DNA from: Runella sp.
GTDB lineage: Bacteria; Bacteroidota; Bacteroidia; Cytophagales; Spirosomataceae
Assembly: GCF_027484545.1 (NCBI RefSeq)
Contig: NZ_JAIXST010000204.1
Location: forward strand, 1 to 34,566
Length of the DNA stretch: 34,566 nt
Direction: 5' to 3'
A program made the position numbers and the translations under genes. Below the pieces are notes generated by a model. The model searched no databases, was not told the DNA's origin, and was given only the letters and a program-made list of their open reading frames with translations. The first letter of the stretch is position 1; the number at the start of each line of letters is the position of its first letter. Of the stretch, positions 14,790 through 22,932 are shown piece after piece.

Positions 14790-17246
14790 ATGTATCGTAA
14801 CAGCCTGTTTATTGCCCTTACTACTCTTGTTTTAGGAACCAGTGCGTTCCGTTTTGAAGACAGTTGGCTGGACAAACTTGTCGCCAAATTTGAAAAGTAT
14901 TACCGCGTTTATCCCCTGGAAAAAGCGTATCTTCACTTAGACCGTCCTTACTATTCCGTTGGGGAAACCATTTGGTTTAAGGCTTATTTGGCCAATAGTG
15001 TCAATAATGCGGCCGATTCAGTGAGTCGGGTGTTGTACGTGGATTTGATAGACAAACAAACCGGTAAAATTATTTTGCTGAAAAAAGCAGAGCTTATCGG
15101 TGGGCTGGGACAGGGAGAACTTTCGTTAGGAGATTCTTTACAGGCAGGTGAGTATCAGGTACGTGCCTATACCAATTGGATGCGTAATTTCTCCGAAGAC
15201 TTCTTTTTTCGTCGCGATGTGCGGGTATTTCGTCCCGATATGCCCGCAACAACCCTTCCTCCAGATCCTGACGCTATTGACGTCCAATTTATGCCCGAAG
15301 GTGGAGATATGGTGATGGACATTGAAGGTAGAATTGCATTTAAAGCGGTCAATGCCTTGGGAAAAGGAATAGAAGTAACCGGAGCGATTATTAATCAGGC
15401 CAATGATACGCTTTCCGGGTTTACGTCTTATCATCTGGGAATGGGTTTTTTTAGTTTCAAACCGGAAACCGGACAACAATACCGAATCGAAGTGCGTAAA
15501 CCCAATGGCCAATACGTGAAATACCCCATTCCCACGGTTCGAAAAGAAGGATATGTCCTGACGGTGGATAATCTTTCCAACAAAGACAATGTCCGGGTCA
15601 TTGTGCGTCATAATAAACCGGAGGGTACAAAAGGAGAGTTAGCTCTGTTTGCTCATACACGCGGAGAAGTGGCCTATGCGGCCAAAGCTTCTTTAGTAAA
15701 GAAAACCTTACTTTTTAACATTCCCCGCGCCGATTTAGGAGACGGGATTACTGACATTACATTGTTTGACGAGAATGGAAAACCGGCCGCGGAACGGTTG
15801 GTTTTTGTGAATCGGACTCAACCATTGGATGTACAAATCGCTTCGGACAAAGCCACATACAAGCCTCGCGAAAAAGTGGAATTGGAACTCACCGTTAAAA
15901 ATGCGGAAGGAAAACCAATCAGCGGCAATTTTTCGTTGGCGGCCACTGACGCGAAACAGGTATCGGAAAAAGAACCTTATGCTGCGAATATCCATTCTTA
16001 CCTGCTGTTAACTTCGGATTTGAAAGGCACGGTAGAACAACCCTCTTATTATTTTGATAAGCAGAATACTAATGCTTCTTCGCGTTTGGATATTTTGATG
16101 ATGACCCAAGGTTGGCGGCGGTTTGATTGGCAAGAGGTACTGAAAGATTCCCTTGCACACCCTTCTTTTTTTATAGAACAGGGAATTTCATTTTCTGGAA
16201 AAGTGGCCCGTTTTAACAAGAAATTGCCCGGTAAAGTAAAACTGACCTACATGATAACGCAGAAAGACAGTTCTCGGGCTGTTATGTCGGGAGAAAGTGC
16301 CGAAACGGGGGAGTTTTTGGTGTATGACCTTGATTTGCGGGATACGACCACGGTTCTTGTACAAGCCATTACCGAACGGGGCAATCGCAACCTAAATCTC
16401 ACCTTTAATCCTTTTCAACCGGCTAAAGTTACGCTTACCAAAGTACCTTACAATCCAATGGAATTTGATGCCAATGATTTGGCAGAATACCTAAAGCGCA
16501 CGGAAGAATATCTGCGTATTGAGCGACAAATCAGGGCAAGCCGAGAGCAACAATTGAAGGAAGTGGTCATAAAAGCGAGAAAATCAACTTTTGTCAAAGA
16601 AGATACCCGACGTATGATGTATGGTACTCCCAGCAATACCGTTAAGTTTGACAATATGAACACGGCCGGGGCACAGTCTATTTTTGACGTGATTCAGGGG
16701 CGTGTACCGGGTGTACAAATCTCAGGAAGCGGGCAGAATCGTACCGTGCAGATTCGGGGGGCTGCCAATTTTAGCGGAGTGATTGAACCCTTGTTTGTGT
16801 TGGACGGAATGGCCATCAGTAAAGATGCGATTATGAATATTCCACCCAATGATGTGGAGGCCGTTGATATATTGAAGGGGGCTGCGGCAGCTATTTATGG
16901 CAGTCAGGCGAGTGGAGGAGTGATAGCCGTGCTTACCAAGCGGGGAGGAAGTAATTATGATTGGTCGAAAGAATCTCCGGAAGGAACACTCGTGGCTAAA
17001 GTGATGGGGTACAATCCGGTACGGGAGTTTTATGTTCCAAAATACGACAGACCTGAAGCCGACCACGTTCGCCCCGATTTTCGTCCTACCTTATTTTGGG
17101 CACCGATGGTTCAAACCGATAAAGATGGGAAAGCTAAAGTGACGTTTTTTAATTCCGATGCACAAACAGAAGTAAATATACGGGTCGAAGGAATGACATC
17201 GACGGGTGCTTTGGGGGTAGGAGCGGGACGATTTAAGATCGAATAA
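14790..17246 (+). CDS. MG2-domain protein fused to a TonB-receptor plug, no barrel
   Basis: This 818-residue protein has a signal-like N-terminus and a macroglobulin MG2-type domain at about residues 45-145 (EKAYLHLDRPYYSVGETIWFKAYL). Further beta-sandwich segments follow to about 590. A LKEVVIKARK linker of the type that precedes SusC plugs comes next. A full TonB-dependent receptor plug lies at about 625-720 (FDVIQGRVPGVQISGSG, TVQIRGAANFSG, PLFVLDGM, VEAVDILKGAAAAIYGSQASGGVIAVLTKRG). The last 90 residues (PTLFWAPMVQTDKDGKAKVTFFNSD) match the alpha-2-macroglobulin-like end. There is no transmembrane barrel, so it is not a transporter in itself. This architecture recurs in Bacteroidota but its role is unsolved. 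It may be a periplasmic or surface protein that docks at a barrel partner. Confidence 0.8.
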   Translation: MYRNSLFIALTTLVLGTSAFRFEDSWLDKLVAKFEKYYRVYPLEKAYLHLDRPYYSVGETIWFKAYLANSVNNAADSVSRVLYVDLIDKQTGKIILLKKAELIGGLGQGELSLGDSLQAGEYQVRAYTNWMRNFSEDFFFRRDVRVFRPDMPATTLPPDPDAIDVQFMPEGGDMVMDIEGRIAFKAVNALGKGIEVTGAIINQANDTLSGFTSYHLGMGFFSFKPETGQQYRIEVRKPNGQYVKYPIPTVRKEGYVLTVDNLSNKDNVRVIVRHNKPEGTKGELALFAHTRGEVAYAAKASLVKKTLLFNIPRADLGDGITDITLFDENGKPAAERLVFVNRTQPLDVQIASDKATYKPREKVELELTVKNAEGKPISGNFSLAATDAKQVSEKEPYAANIHSYLLLTSDLKGTVEQPSYYFDKQNTNASSRLDILMMTQGWRRFDWQEVLKDSLAHPSFFIEQGISFSGKVARFNKKLPGKVKLTYMITQKDSSRAVMSGESAETGEFLVYDLDLRDTTTVLVQAITERGNRNLNLTFNPFQPAKVTLTKVPYNPMEFDANDLAEYLKRTEEYLRIERQIRASREQQLKEVVIKARKSTFVKEDTRRMMYGTPSNTVKFDNMNTAGAQSIFDVIQGRVPGVQISGSGQNRTVQIRGAANFSGVIEPLFVLDGMAISKDAIMNIPPNDVEAVDILKGAAAAIYGSQASGGVIAVLTKRGGSNYDWSKESPEGTLVAKVMGYNPVREFYVPKYDRPEADHVRPDFRPTLFWAPMVQTDKDGKAKVTFFNSDAQTEVNIRVEGMTSTGALGVGAGRFKIE

Positions 17247-17252
17247 GCCAAC

Positions 17253-17293
17253 CTCGACAAGGTTTGGAACAGGGGCCTCCAAACCTTGCCGAG
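17253..17293. terminator. Bidirectional terminator-like hairpin
   Basis: The arms at 17253-17268 and 17278-17293 (CTCG-x-CAAGGTTTGGA type) pair over 16 bases with one mismatch, around a 9-base loop. ATTTTG follows on the plus strand. It sits 7 bases after the MG2/plug stop and 9 bases from the stop of the convergent dioxygenase gene, so it can serve both. Confidence 0.6.
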
Positions 17294-17301
17294 ATTTTGA
17301 A

Positions 17302-18291
17302 TTACCACTTTTCGAGTCCTAAAAGCTTTTTGCCTAACTCATTTAGCTCGGCGGCTTCATACTTGGTTTGTTCCCAATTGCGTGGGTCACCCGGGAAGGC
17401 ATAACCTTCGGGAGAAATGCGGTTTTTCCACGAATTAACTCTCCATTGACGCATGGCATCGTTGTCTTCTTCAGCGGGCATCATCGAAATGTATTGAGCA
17501 ATCCGGACTTTGTCGCCTGAGCGATTGGGACGAATACCGTGTGGTTGACTGCTGTTAAATATCAACAAATCACCTGCTTCCAACTTTACTTTTACCAATT
17601 TATCTTCAAATCCTGTAATGTCAGGCTGAAAGCGATTTCGGTCTTCGGGTTGAGTGAGTTTCCAAGTATCATACGTACGGAAAAGCTCAGGAATGCATTG
17701 GAAACCACCCATATTTTCGTCGGTTTGGTCGGCCAGCGCCAACACTCCCTGCACATTTTGAGGTTTTGTTTCGGGGTCATAATCCCAGTGAATGAAGCCC
17801 TTGTATTCAAATCCAGGGCGAATGGGAAAGTTAAGGTTAGCACGGTCAATCGTAACCCACAATTTTTCGGTTCCCCAAATATCCACGAAGGCGTCATACA
17901 CGCGTTGCATTTGGCGGTTGTTCCACAGGTGCTGATTGTTATACACTTCTACCATGCCAGTGTTAGTGAGTTCTTTCATTTTCATTTCAGCGCGAGGCGG
18001 TGCGTACCACGTTTCGGGGTCATTGGCGTCTTTTTCTTCAAATTCCCACAAAAACTCAGCCGTGCGTTGGGCTTGCTCGCTCGGTACGGCATTTTTGATC
18101 ACGACGTAGCCATTTTGAATCCAAAACTGCCAATCTTCTTCGCTCAGTACACGCAAAGGTTGTCCACCGGAACGGTCGCTGAGTTTGATTTGGCTACTGG
18201 TAGCCGTAGAAGGGTTTCCCGGAATTTCTTTGTGGTTTTGGTTGGGTATCATTGTGGGAGCCATCGTTGGCACCATTGTTTGGGTTTCCAT
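17302..18291 (-). CDS. Phytanoyl-CoA dioxygenase (PhyH) family enzyme
   Basis: This 329-residue protein is a non-haem Fe(II)/2-oxoglutarate oxygenase of the PhyH family. Motifs in order are the family start WQFWIQNGYVVIKNAVP, the iron-binding H-x-D in GFIHWDYDP (His168, Asp170), GGFQCIPELFR, and the distal SQPHGIRPNRSGDKVRIAQY with His251 and the 2-oxoglutarate-binding Arg263. The first 40 residues form a Met/Pro/Thr-rich tail (MVPTMAPTMIPNQ) with several alternative start codons, so the true start is uncertain. PhyH enzymes hydroxylate varied lipids, amino acids and secondary metabolites, and the substrate is unknown. It is divergent from an AraC regulator that is a natural candidate controller, and convergent with the MG2/plug gene. 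Confidence 0.87.
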   Translation of the reverse strand: METQTMVPTMAPTMIPNQNHKEIPGNPSTATSSQIKLSDRSGGQPLRVLSEEDWQFWIQNGYVVIKNAVPSEQAQRTAEFLWEFEEKDANDPETWYAPPRAEMKMKELTNTGMVEVYNNQHLWNNRQMQRVYDAFVDIWGTEKLWVTIDRANLNFPIRPGFEYKGFIHWDYDPETKPQNVQGVLALADQTDENMGGFQCIPELFRTYDTWKLTQPEDRNRFQPDITGFEDKLVKVKLEAGDLLIFNSSQPHGIRPNRSGDKVRIAQYISMMPAEEDNDAMRQWRVNSWKNRISPEGYAFPGDPRNWEQTKYEAAELNELGKKLLGLEKW

Positions 18292-18323
18292 TTTATGTTT
18301 TATTTTAGATTGGAATAATGATA

Positions 18324-18331
18324 CAAAGATA
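18324..18331 (-). promoter_or_regulatory. Candidate -7 box for the PhyH gene
   Basis: Read on the minus strand, the box is TATCTTTG, an exact TAnnTTTG match, 33 bases upstream of the first start codon of the PhyH gene. It lies in the 185-base divergent spacer shared with araC. Confidence 0.45.
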
Positions 18332-18476
18332 GCGAGTTGCGAAGGCTTAATTCTACTCTTGTAATTGCCTAAATTTGAACTGTATTGATTATTTAACCAT
18401 CAATATGTGCTTACTTTGTAAAAATATACCTATTTAAGGCTCTCTTCCGGGAATCTGTCGAATAAAGAATAAAGGT

Positions 18477-19325
18477 ATGAAAATACAATTTGAAGAACTA
18501 AATATAGCGTCCGACACCTCTTTCAAGATGATGTACAACCCGAGAATGAATGACTTCTTTTTTTGGCATTTCCATCCCGAATTTGAGCTGGTCTATATCG
18601 AGGGAGTAAACGGAAATCGGCACGTGGGGGAGCATATTTCTCGCTACGAAGGGAGTGATTTGGTATTTATTGGCTCCAACATTCCACACCTTAATTTTGA
18701 CTACGGCGTAAAGGAAGAATATGAAAAAATAGTGATTCACCTGAGACCCGATTTTTTGGGCGAATCATTTCCTGCCATTCCTGAACTGACAAGCGTGTTT
18801 CAACTTTTTGAGAAAGCTCAATTAGGGATAGGATTTGGCAGTGAGACCAAACAAAAAATAGGTAAACGTCTGAAAAAACTTTACCTATTGCCTCAATTTG
18901 ACCGGTTTTTGGAAGTGTTGAGTATTTTTCAACTCTTGGCAAATGCCACTGATATTGAATTGTTGCATTCTAAACCCGTTGAAAATCAATACACTAAAAA
19001 AGACCAGGAGCGACTTAAACGCCTGTATCGTTTTATTGACGAAAATTTTCAACGGAAGATAGATATTGAAGAAGCAGCAAGCCTTTCTTACTTTACAGTT
19101 CCTGCTTTTTGTCGTTATTTCAAAAAGATGACACGGCTGACTTTTACCGAATTCCTGAATCATTATCGAATCAACCAAGCGAAAAAAGGGCTGTTGCTTG
19201 ATAAAAATGTCACCGAGACCTGCTTTGAATGTGGTTTTGAAAGTCTTTCCTATTTTAACCGAACGTTCAAAAAAATAACGGGCGAAAACCCGTTATCCTT
19301 TAAAAAACGCTATTTAAACAAATAG
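18477..19325 (+). CDS. AraC-family transcriptional regulator
   Basis: This 282-residue protein has an N-terminal cupin-type sensing domain of about 150 residues (FFFWHFHPEFELVYIEG, GSDLVFIGSNIPHLNFDY). The C-terminal AraC DNA-binding domain lies at about 185-280, with two helix-turn-helices: IDIEEAASLSYFTVPAFCRYFKK and VTETCFECGFESLSYFNRTFKK. The W-H-x-H-P-E-x-E pattern is that of sugar-sensing AraC proteins in Bacteroidota. The gene is divergent from the PhyH enzyme across a shared 185-base spacer, so control of that gene and of itself is likely. The final coding bases contain a hairpin that serves the opposite-strand PBP gene as a terminator. Confidence 0.88.
   Translation: MKIQFEELNIASDTSFKMMYNPRMNDFFFWHFHPEFELVYIEGVNGNRHVGEHISRYEGSDLVFIGSNIPHLNFDYGVKEEYEKIVIHLRPDFLGESFPAIPELTSVFQLFEKAQLGIGFGSETKQKIGKRLKKLYLLPQFDRFLEVLSIFQLLANATDIELLHSKPVENQYTKKDQERLKRLYRFIDENFQRKIDIEEAASLSYFTVPAFCRYFKKMTRLTFTEFLNHYRINQAKKGLLLDKNVTETCFECGFESLSYFNRTFKKITGENPLSFKKRYLNK
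19269..19296 (-). terminator. Intrinsic terminator of the PBP1A gene inside the araC coding end
   Basis: ATAACGGG at 19275-19282 and CCCGTTAT at 19289-19296 form a perfect 8-bp stem with a 6-base loop. Read on the minus strand it is followed by a seven-T run (19269-19275 on plus are A). It lies 43 bases beyond the PBP1A stop and within the last 20 codons of araC. Confidence 0.75.
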
Positions 19326-19338
19326 AGAAAGCGCTCAT

Positions 19339-21939
19339 TTATCTCGAATTGGTCGTATCCAATGGCACATCAGGAGACTCAATATCTTCGTCAAACGAAG
19401 GTGGCAACATAAACAAGGAGTCATTATTTACATTGGTGGAGTCGGATTGGCGCTCAATGGGAGAAGAAGGCGCACAATCGCGATAACTCTTAATGATTTT
19501 AATAGTGGGTTTGGGGAACGGGCCGCGTTGATACCTAATGGAAGCATCATCATAGACTTTTTCCAGAAAACGCCCTACCAAAGGCAAGGCTGTTTTGGCT
19601 CCTTCGCCCAAGTTAGTACTGCGGAAGTGGATACTTCGGTCATCGCCGCCAACCCACGCACCGACCACGAGGTCTTTGGTCACACCCATAAACCAGCCGT
19701 CGGAGTTGTTGGAAGTTGTCCCCGTTTTACCGCCGATCTCAAATCCATTTTTAAATAAACTGCCAAAAGTCCAGATGTTTTGCGAAGTACCTCCGGGTTC
19801 TTCAATCCCTCCTTTGAGCATGTGAACCATCAAAAACGCAGATTCTTCGCTGATAACCTGTTTGCTTTGCGGGGCAAAAGTTTCTACTTCGCTGCCATTA
19901 GCGTCATCAATACGGGTTACTACAATGGGATCTGTATGGCGACCGTGGTTTGGAAATACCGAATAGGCCGCCACCATGTCATAAAGAGAAACATCAAAAG
20001 GACCTAATCCGATGGAAGCCACGGCTTTTAATGGCGTTGTAATTCCCAATTTGTGAGCATAATTGACAACCGATTGGGCACCGATTCGGTTGGTCAAATG
20101 CGCAGTAACGGAGTTGATAGAACGTGCCAAAGCTCTCCGTAAGGTCAATTCCTGATAGGTAAACCCACCGGTAGAGTTTTTGGGACGCCAAGTACGGGTC
20201 GTGTCGCGGCCTCTTACTTTTTCTCGGATGGAGATTTCGAAGGGCTCGTCTTTCATTTTGTCGCAGGGCCCTAAGTTGAAAGCGGAACTGTCGATGGCGG
20301 CACAATAAACAAAGGGTTTAAATGTCGAACCCGGTTGACGTTTTCCCTGCTCTACGGCATCGTATTTGAAAAACTTATAATTCAAGCCACCTACCCATGC
20401 TTTCACCTGACCCGTATACGGATCCATGGCCATCATTCCGGCTCGGAGAATGCGCTTGTAATAATTGAGCGAATCTATCGAACTCATGAGGACTTTTTTC
20501 TCCCGACCGGTTTTCCAATCGTAGATCATCATGGTATCTTTTTTATTCATGTAATACCATATCGAATCCTGACGGACGGTCGAATCCAACTTAGCAAACT
20601 GTCGGTTAAGTGCTTTGTAGCGGTCTGTACGTTTGGCTACGTCCGTCAGGAAGTTAGGAATTTCCACTCCTTTTTCGTCTCGCCAAGGGTTTTCACCGCG
20701 CCAGTGGTTGTCAAAAGTCTGCTGAAGCATTTTCATCCGTTCAAACATCGCTGCCACGGCATGTTTCTGCATTCGGGAATCAATGGTCGTATGAATTTTA
20801 AAACCGCCGGTATAAGGGTCGTAATCATTTTCTTCGGCCCATTTTTCCATAAATTCTTCCACACTTCCGTTAAAATACTGGTAAATAGCGTATTCAAAGT
20901 CTTCATCGTTTACTCGTTCGGGAGTAATGTGTAGTTCGATGGGAAGTTTTTCGAGTGAATCGACCTGGCTTTGTTTCAAATAATTGTATTTGACCATTTG
21001 CGACAACACCGTATTGCGGCGGACGAGCGATTTGTCGTAATTTTTGGTTGGATTGTACGTATTGGTCGCTTTTTGCAATCCTACCAGTACTGCCGCTTCC
21101 TGAACAGTAAGTTCGTAAGGCGATTTGTTGAAATAAAATCGTGCCGCCGTTTTGATACCGTAGGTGTTGTTGGCGTAATCCACCGTATTGAAATACATGG
21201 TCAGAATTTCTTCTTTCGAAAAATTTCGTTCCAAGCGAATGGCTGTCAGCCATTCTTTGGTTTTATAGACGACCGTCCGCACGAGTGGAACGTATCCAAG
21301 CAAACCTCTTGCGGAGCGTTTACGGGTTTTAAAAAGTTTTTTTGCCAACTGCTGCGTAATGGTACTGCCACCGCCGCGTTCGCCTCCTTTTAGAATTCCA
21401 ACAGCTACCCCCATCAATGCCCGTGAGTCAATGCCTGAGTGTTCATAAAAACGGGCATCTTCGGTAGCTATCAGCGCCTTAATGAGGTACGGTGACAGGC
21501 TGTCGAATTCAATAGGGGTACGGTTTTCGGTGTACAGTTTTCCAATAAGCTGCCCATCAGCAGAGTAAATCTCAGAAGCTTGAGCAACTTTAGGGTTTTG
21601 TAAATCCTCCACGCTTGGCATACTGCCGCAGAGCCACAGAAAATTTGTTTCTACGCAAAAAATGTAAAAGACAAAGGCCCCTATTCCGTACATCAATACC
21701 TTCCAGGCCGTAATGACCGGGTGGTAATAACGCGATTGAGTATCAACTTTTTGGTAAAATTTTTGCTGAATAGATGCCTTTTGACGACGATACGCTTCGA
21801 CCCATCCTTTGAGCCGTTCTTCCCCGAATAGTACGCTGAGTGTTTTGTATAGGAGACCGGATAATCGGCTGCCAACTATCCTGAAAGGAATGCCTGCCTT
21901 TTTCCAAATACTTCTCAATTTCTCCAAAAATTCCTGCAT
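19339..21939 (-). CDS. mrcA: Penicillin-binding protein 1A (class A, bifunctional)
   Basis: The protein is 866 residues from the ATG at 21939, which I prefer. The longer frame starting at 21969 overlaps a strong promoter box. After a cytoplasmic N-tail of about 75 residues and one membrane anchor (VLMYGIGAFVFYIFCV), the GT51 glycosyltransferase domain has ATEDARFYEHSGID with the catalytic glutamate and GGGSTITQQLAKKLF. The transpeptidase domain has the acylated serine in RQPGSTFKPF, the second motif SIN in ALARSINSV, and KTGTTSNNSDGW. Both catalytic centres are intact, so it should polymerise and cross-link peptidoglycan. It lies after the ATP-grasp/transglutaminase cluster on the same strand but has its own promoter. 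Its C-terminal 60 residues are Asp/Ser/Pro-rich. Confidence 0.93.
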   Translation of the reverse strand: MQEFLEKLRSIWKKAGIPFRIVGSRLSGLLYKTLSVLFGEERLKGWVEAYRRQKASIQQKFYQKVDTQSRYYHPVITAWKVLMYGIGAFVFYIFCVETNFLWLCGSMPSVEDLQNPKVAQASEIYSADGQLIGKLYTENRTPIEFDSLSPYLIKALIATEDARFYEHSGIDSRALMGVAVGILKGGERGGGSTITQQLAKKLFKTRKRSARGLLGYVPLVRTVVYKTKEWLTAIRLERNFSKEEILTMYFNTVDYANNTYGIKTAARFYFNKSPYELTVQEAAVLVGLQKATNTYNPTKNYDKSLVRRNTVLSQMVKYNYLKQSQVDSLEKLPIELHITPERVNDEDFEYAIYQYFNGSVEEFMEKWAEENDYDPYTGGFKIHTTIDSRMQKHAVAAMFERMKMLQQTFDNHWRGENPWRDEKGVEIPNFLTDVAKRTDRYKALNRQFAKLDSTVRQDSIWYYMNKKDTMMIYDWKTGREKKVLMSSIDSLNYYKRILRAGMMAMDPYTGQVKAWVGGLNYKFFKYDAVEQGKRQPGSTFKPFVYCAAIDSSAFNLGPCDKMKDEPFEISIREKVRGRDTTRTWRPKNSTGGFTYQELTLRRALARSINSVTAHLTNRIGAQSVVNYAHKLGITTPLKAVASIGLGPFDVSLYDMVAAYSVFPNHGRHTDPIVVTRIDDANGSEVETFAPQSKQVISEESAFLMVHMLKGGIEEPGGTSQNIWTFGSLFKNGFEIGGKTGTTSNNSDGWFMGVTKDLVVGAWVGGDDRSIHFRSTNLGEGAKTALPLVGRFLEKVYDDASIRYQRGPFPKPTIKIIKSYRDCAPSSPIERQSDSTNVNNDSLFMLPPSFDEDIESPDVPLDTTNSR

Positions 21940-21966
21940 GACTGAATACTGAATGAGTTTTAGCGT

Positions 21967-21995
21967 CAAAGATAGGGTTATTGGAAGAAATCAAA
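21967..21995 (-). promoter_or_regulatory. Candidate promoter of the PBP1A gene
   Basis: On the minus strand TTTG (21992-21995) is followed after 17 bases by TATCTTTG (21967-21974), an exact fit to the Bacteroidota TTTG-N17-23-TAnnTTTG pattern. Transcription would begin near 21960, downstream of the ATG at 21969. This supports translation from 21939. Confidence 0.6.
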
Positions 21996-22050
21996 AAATG
22001 TAGTAGGAAGACTGACCATTTTTATAGTTTCCTGCTCCTGAAAAACTGCC

Positions 22051-22932
22051 TTATTTTGGACGGGGAATAACATCTACTTCTACCGAAAGAGTGTGCTTGC
22101 CGGAACTGAAGATAATTCCTTTCAACGGGGCAATATCTCCATAATCACGACCATAGGCCGTAATTATGTGTCGTTCTCCGGGAACCATATTGTTAGTAGG
22201 GTCAAATTCGCACCAGCCGATGGACGGAATAAAGGCCGAAATCCAGGCGTGAGACGCATCGGAACCCTGTAATTTTTTTTTACCGGGAGGCGGCAACGTT
22301 TCGATGTATCCGCTTACGTAACGCGCCGGAAACCCAAGGCTGCGCAAACAGGCAATGGCCAAATGGGAAAAATCCTGACAAACGCCTTTACGTTCTTTTA
22401 AAACGGTTTTGAGTGGAGTATGAACGTTGGTGAAATTGGAAACAAAGTCAAACTCTTTAAAAATTTTATGGCATAAACTTTTTACCCCTTCATATAAACA
22501 CAGATTTTCGGGAAAACAGCCTTCTGCAAAATGTTTGATATCGTCGTCCCACGCAATAAATGGGCTGGGTAAAAGATATTGGAGCAATTCCGTTTTTACG
22601 GAGCGGGTATTCCAAATGTACGAATGAGCTTCTGCACATGACATGGAAAGGTTGGTCATGACCGTTTCTTTCGGTAAACTTTCTACGTCGCTTTGGGCTA
22701 CTACCGTAAGTTCCCGATGCGAAACGTCTAAAGAAAAATAGTGAATCGTATTGCCGAAAAAATCTGTCCGGGCAACCAACTCAACAGGGTGTGGGGTGAT
22801 ATGAAGTGAAAAGGCGTGGCAAGTCTGCCCCGGTAGTGTACGCGGCTGTAAACACACCAAGCTGTGATAGGTACTTACGGAACCTAAATAGCTATATTTT
22901 GTTCGATGCGTCAGTTTATATCTCATGGGCAT
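22051..22932 (-). CDS. Transglutaminase-like protein with bacterial N-terminal domain
   Basis: This 293-residue protein has a Bact_transglu_N domain (residues 1-80, RYKLTHRTKYSYLGSV) and a papain-like transglutaminase core. Its triad is Cys185 in RKGVCQDFSHL, His228 in SDASHAWISAF and Asp244 in WCEFDPTNN. All three are present, so a peptidase or amide-transfer activity is expected. Its ATG overlaps the end of the ATP-grasp/alpha-E gene by 17 bases, indicating translational coupling. An ATG two codons later (MRYKL) is an equally good start. Iyer and colleagues described this gene neighbourhood as part of predicted peptide-synthesis or protein-modification systems. No signal peptide is visible, so it is probably cytoplasmic. 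PBP1A follows after its own promoter. Confidence 0.87.
   Translation of the reverse strand: MPMRYKLTHRTKYSYLGSVSTYHSLVCLQPRTLPGQTCHAFSLHITPHPVELVARTDFFGNTIHYFSLDVSHRELTVVAQSDVESLPKETVMTNLSMSCAEAHSYIWNTRSVKTELLQYLLPSPFIAWDDDIKHFAEGCFPENLCLYEGVKSLCHKIFKEFDFVSNFTNVHTPLKTVLKERKGVCQDFSHLAIACLRSLGFPARYVSGYIETLPPPGKKKLQGSDASHAWISAFIPSIGWCEFDPTNNMVPGERHIITAYGRDYGDIAPLKGIIFSSGKHTLSVEVDVIPRPK

Noticed and set aside
17539-18318. 259-residue ORF antisense to the PhyH gene
   Set aside because: It is an antisense shadow of a gene with intact family motifs; its composition is rich in Phe, His and Val, as expected from a reversed frame.
20335-20934. 199-residue ORF antisense to PBP1A
   Set aside because: It lies wholly within the transpeptidase-coding region and has no recognisable domain.
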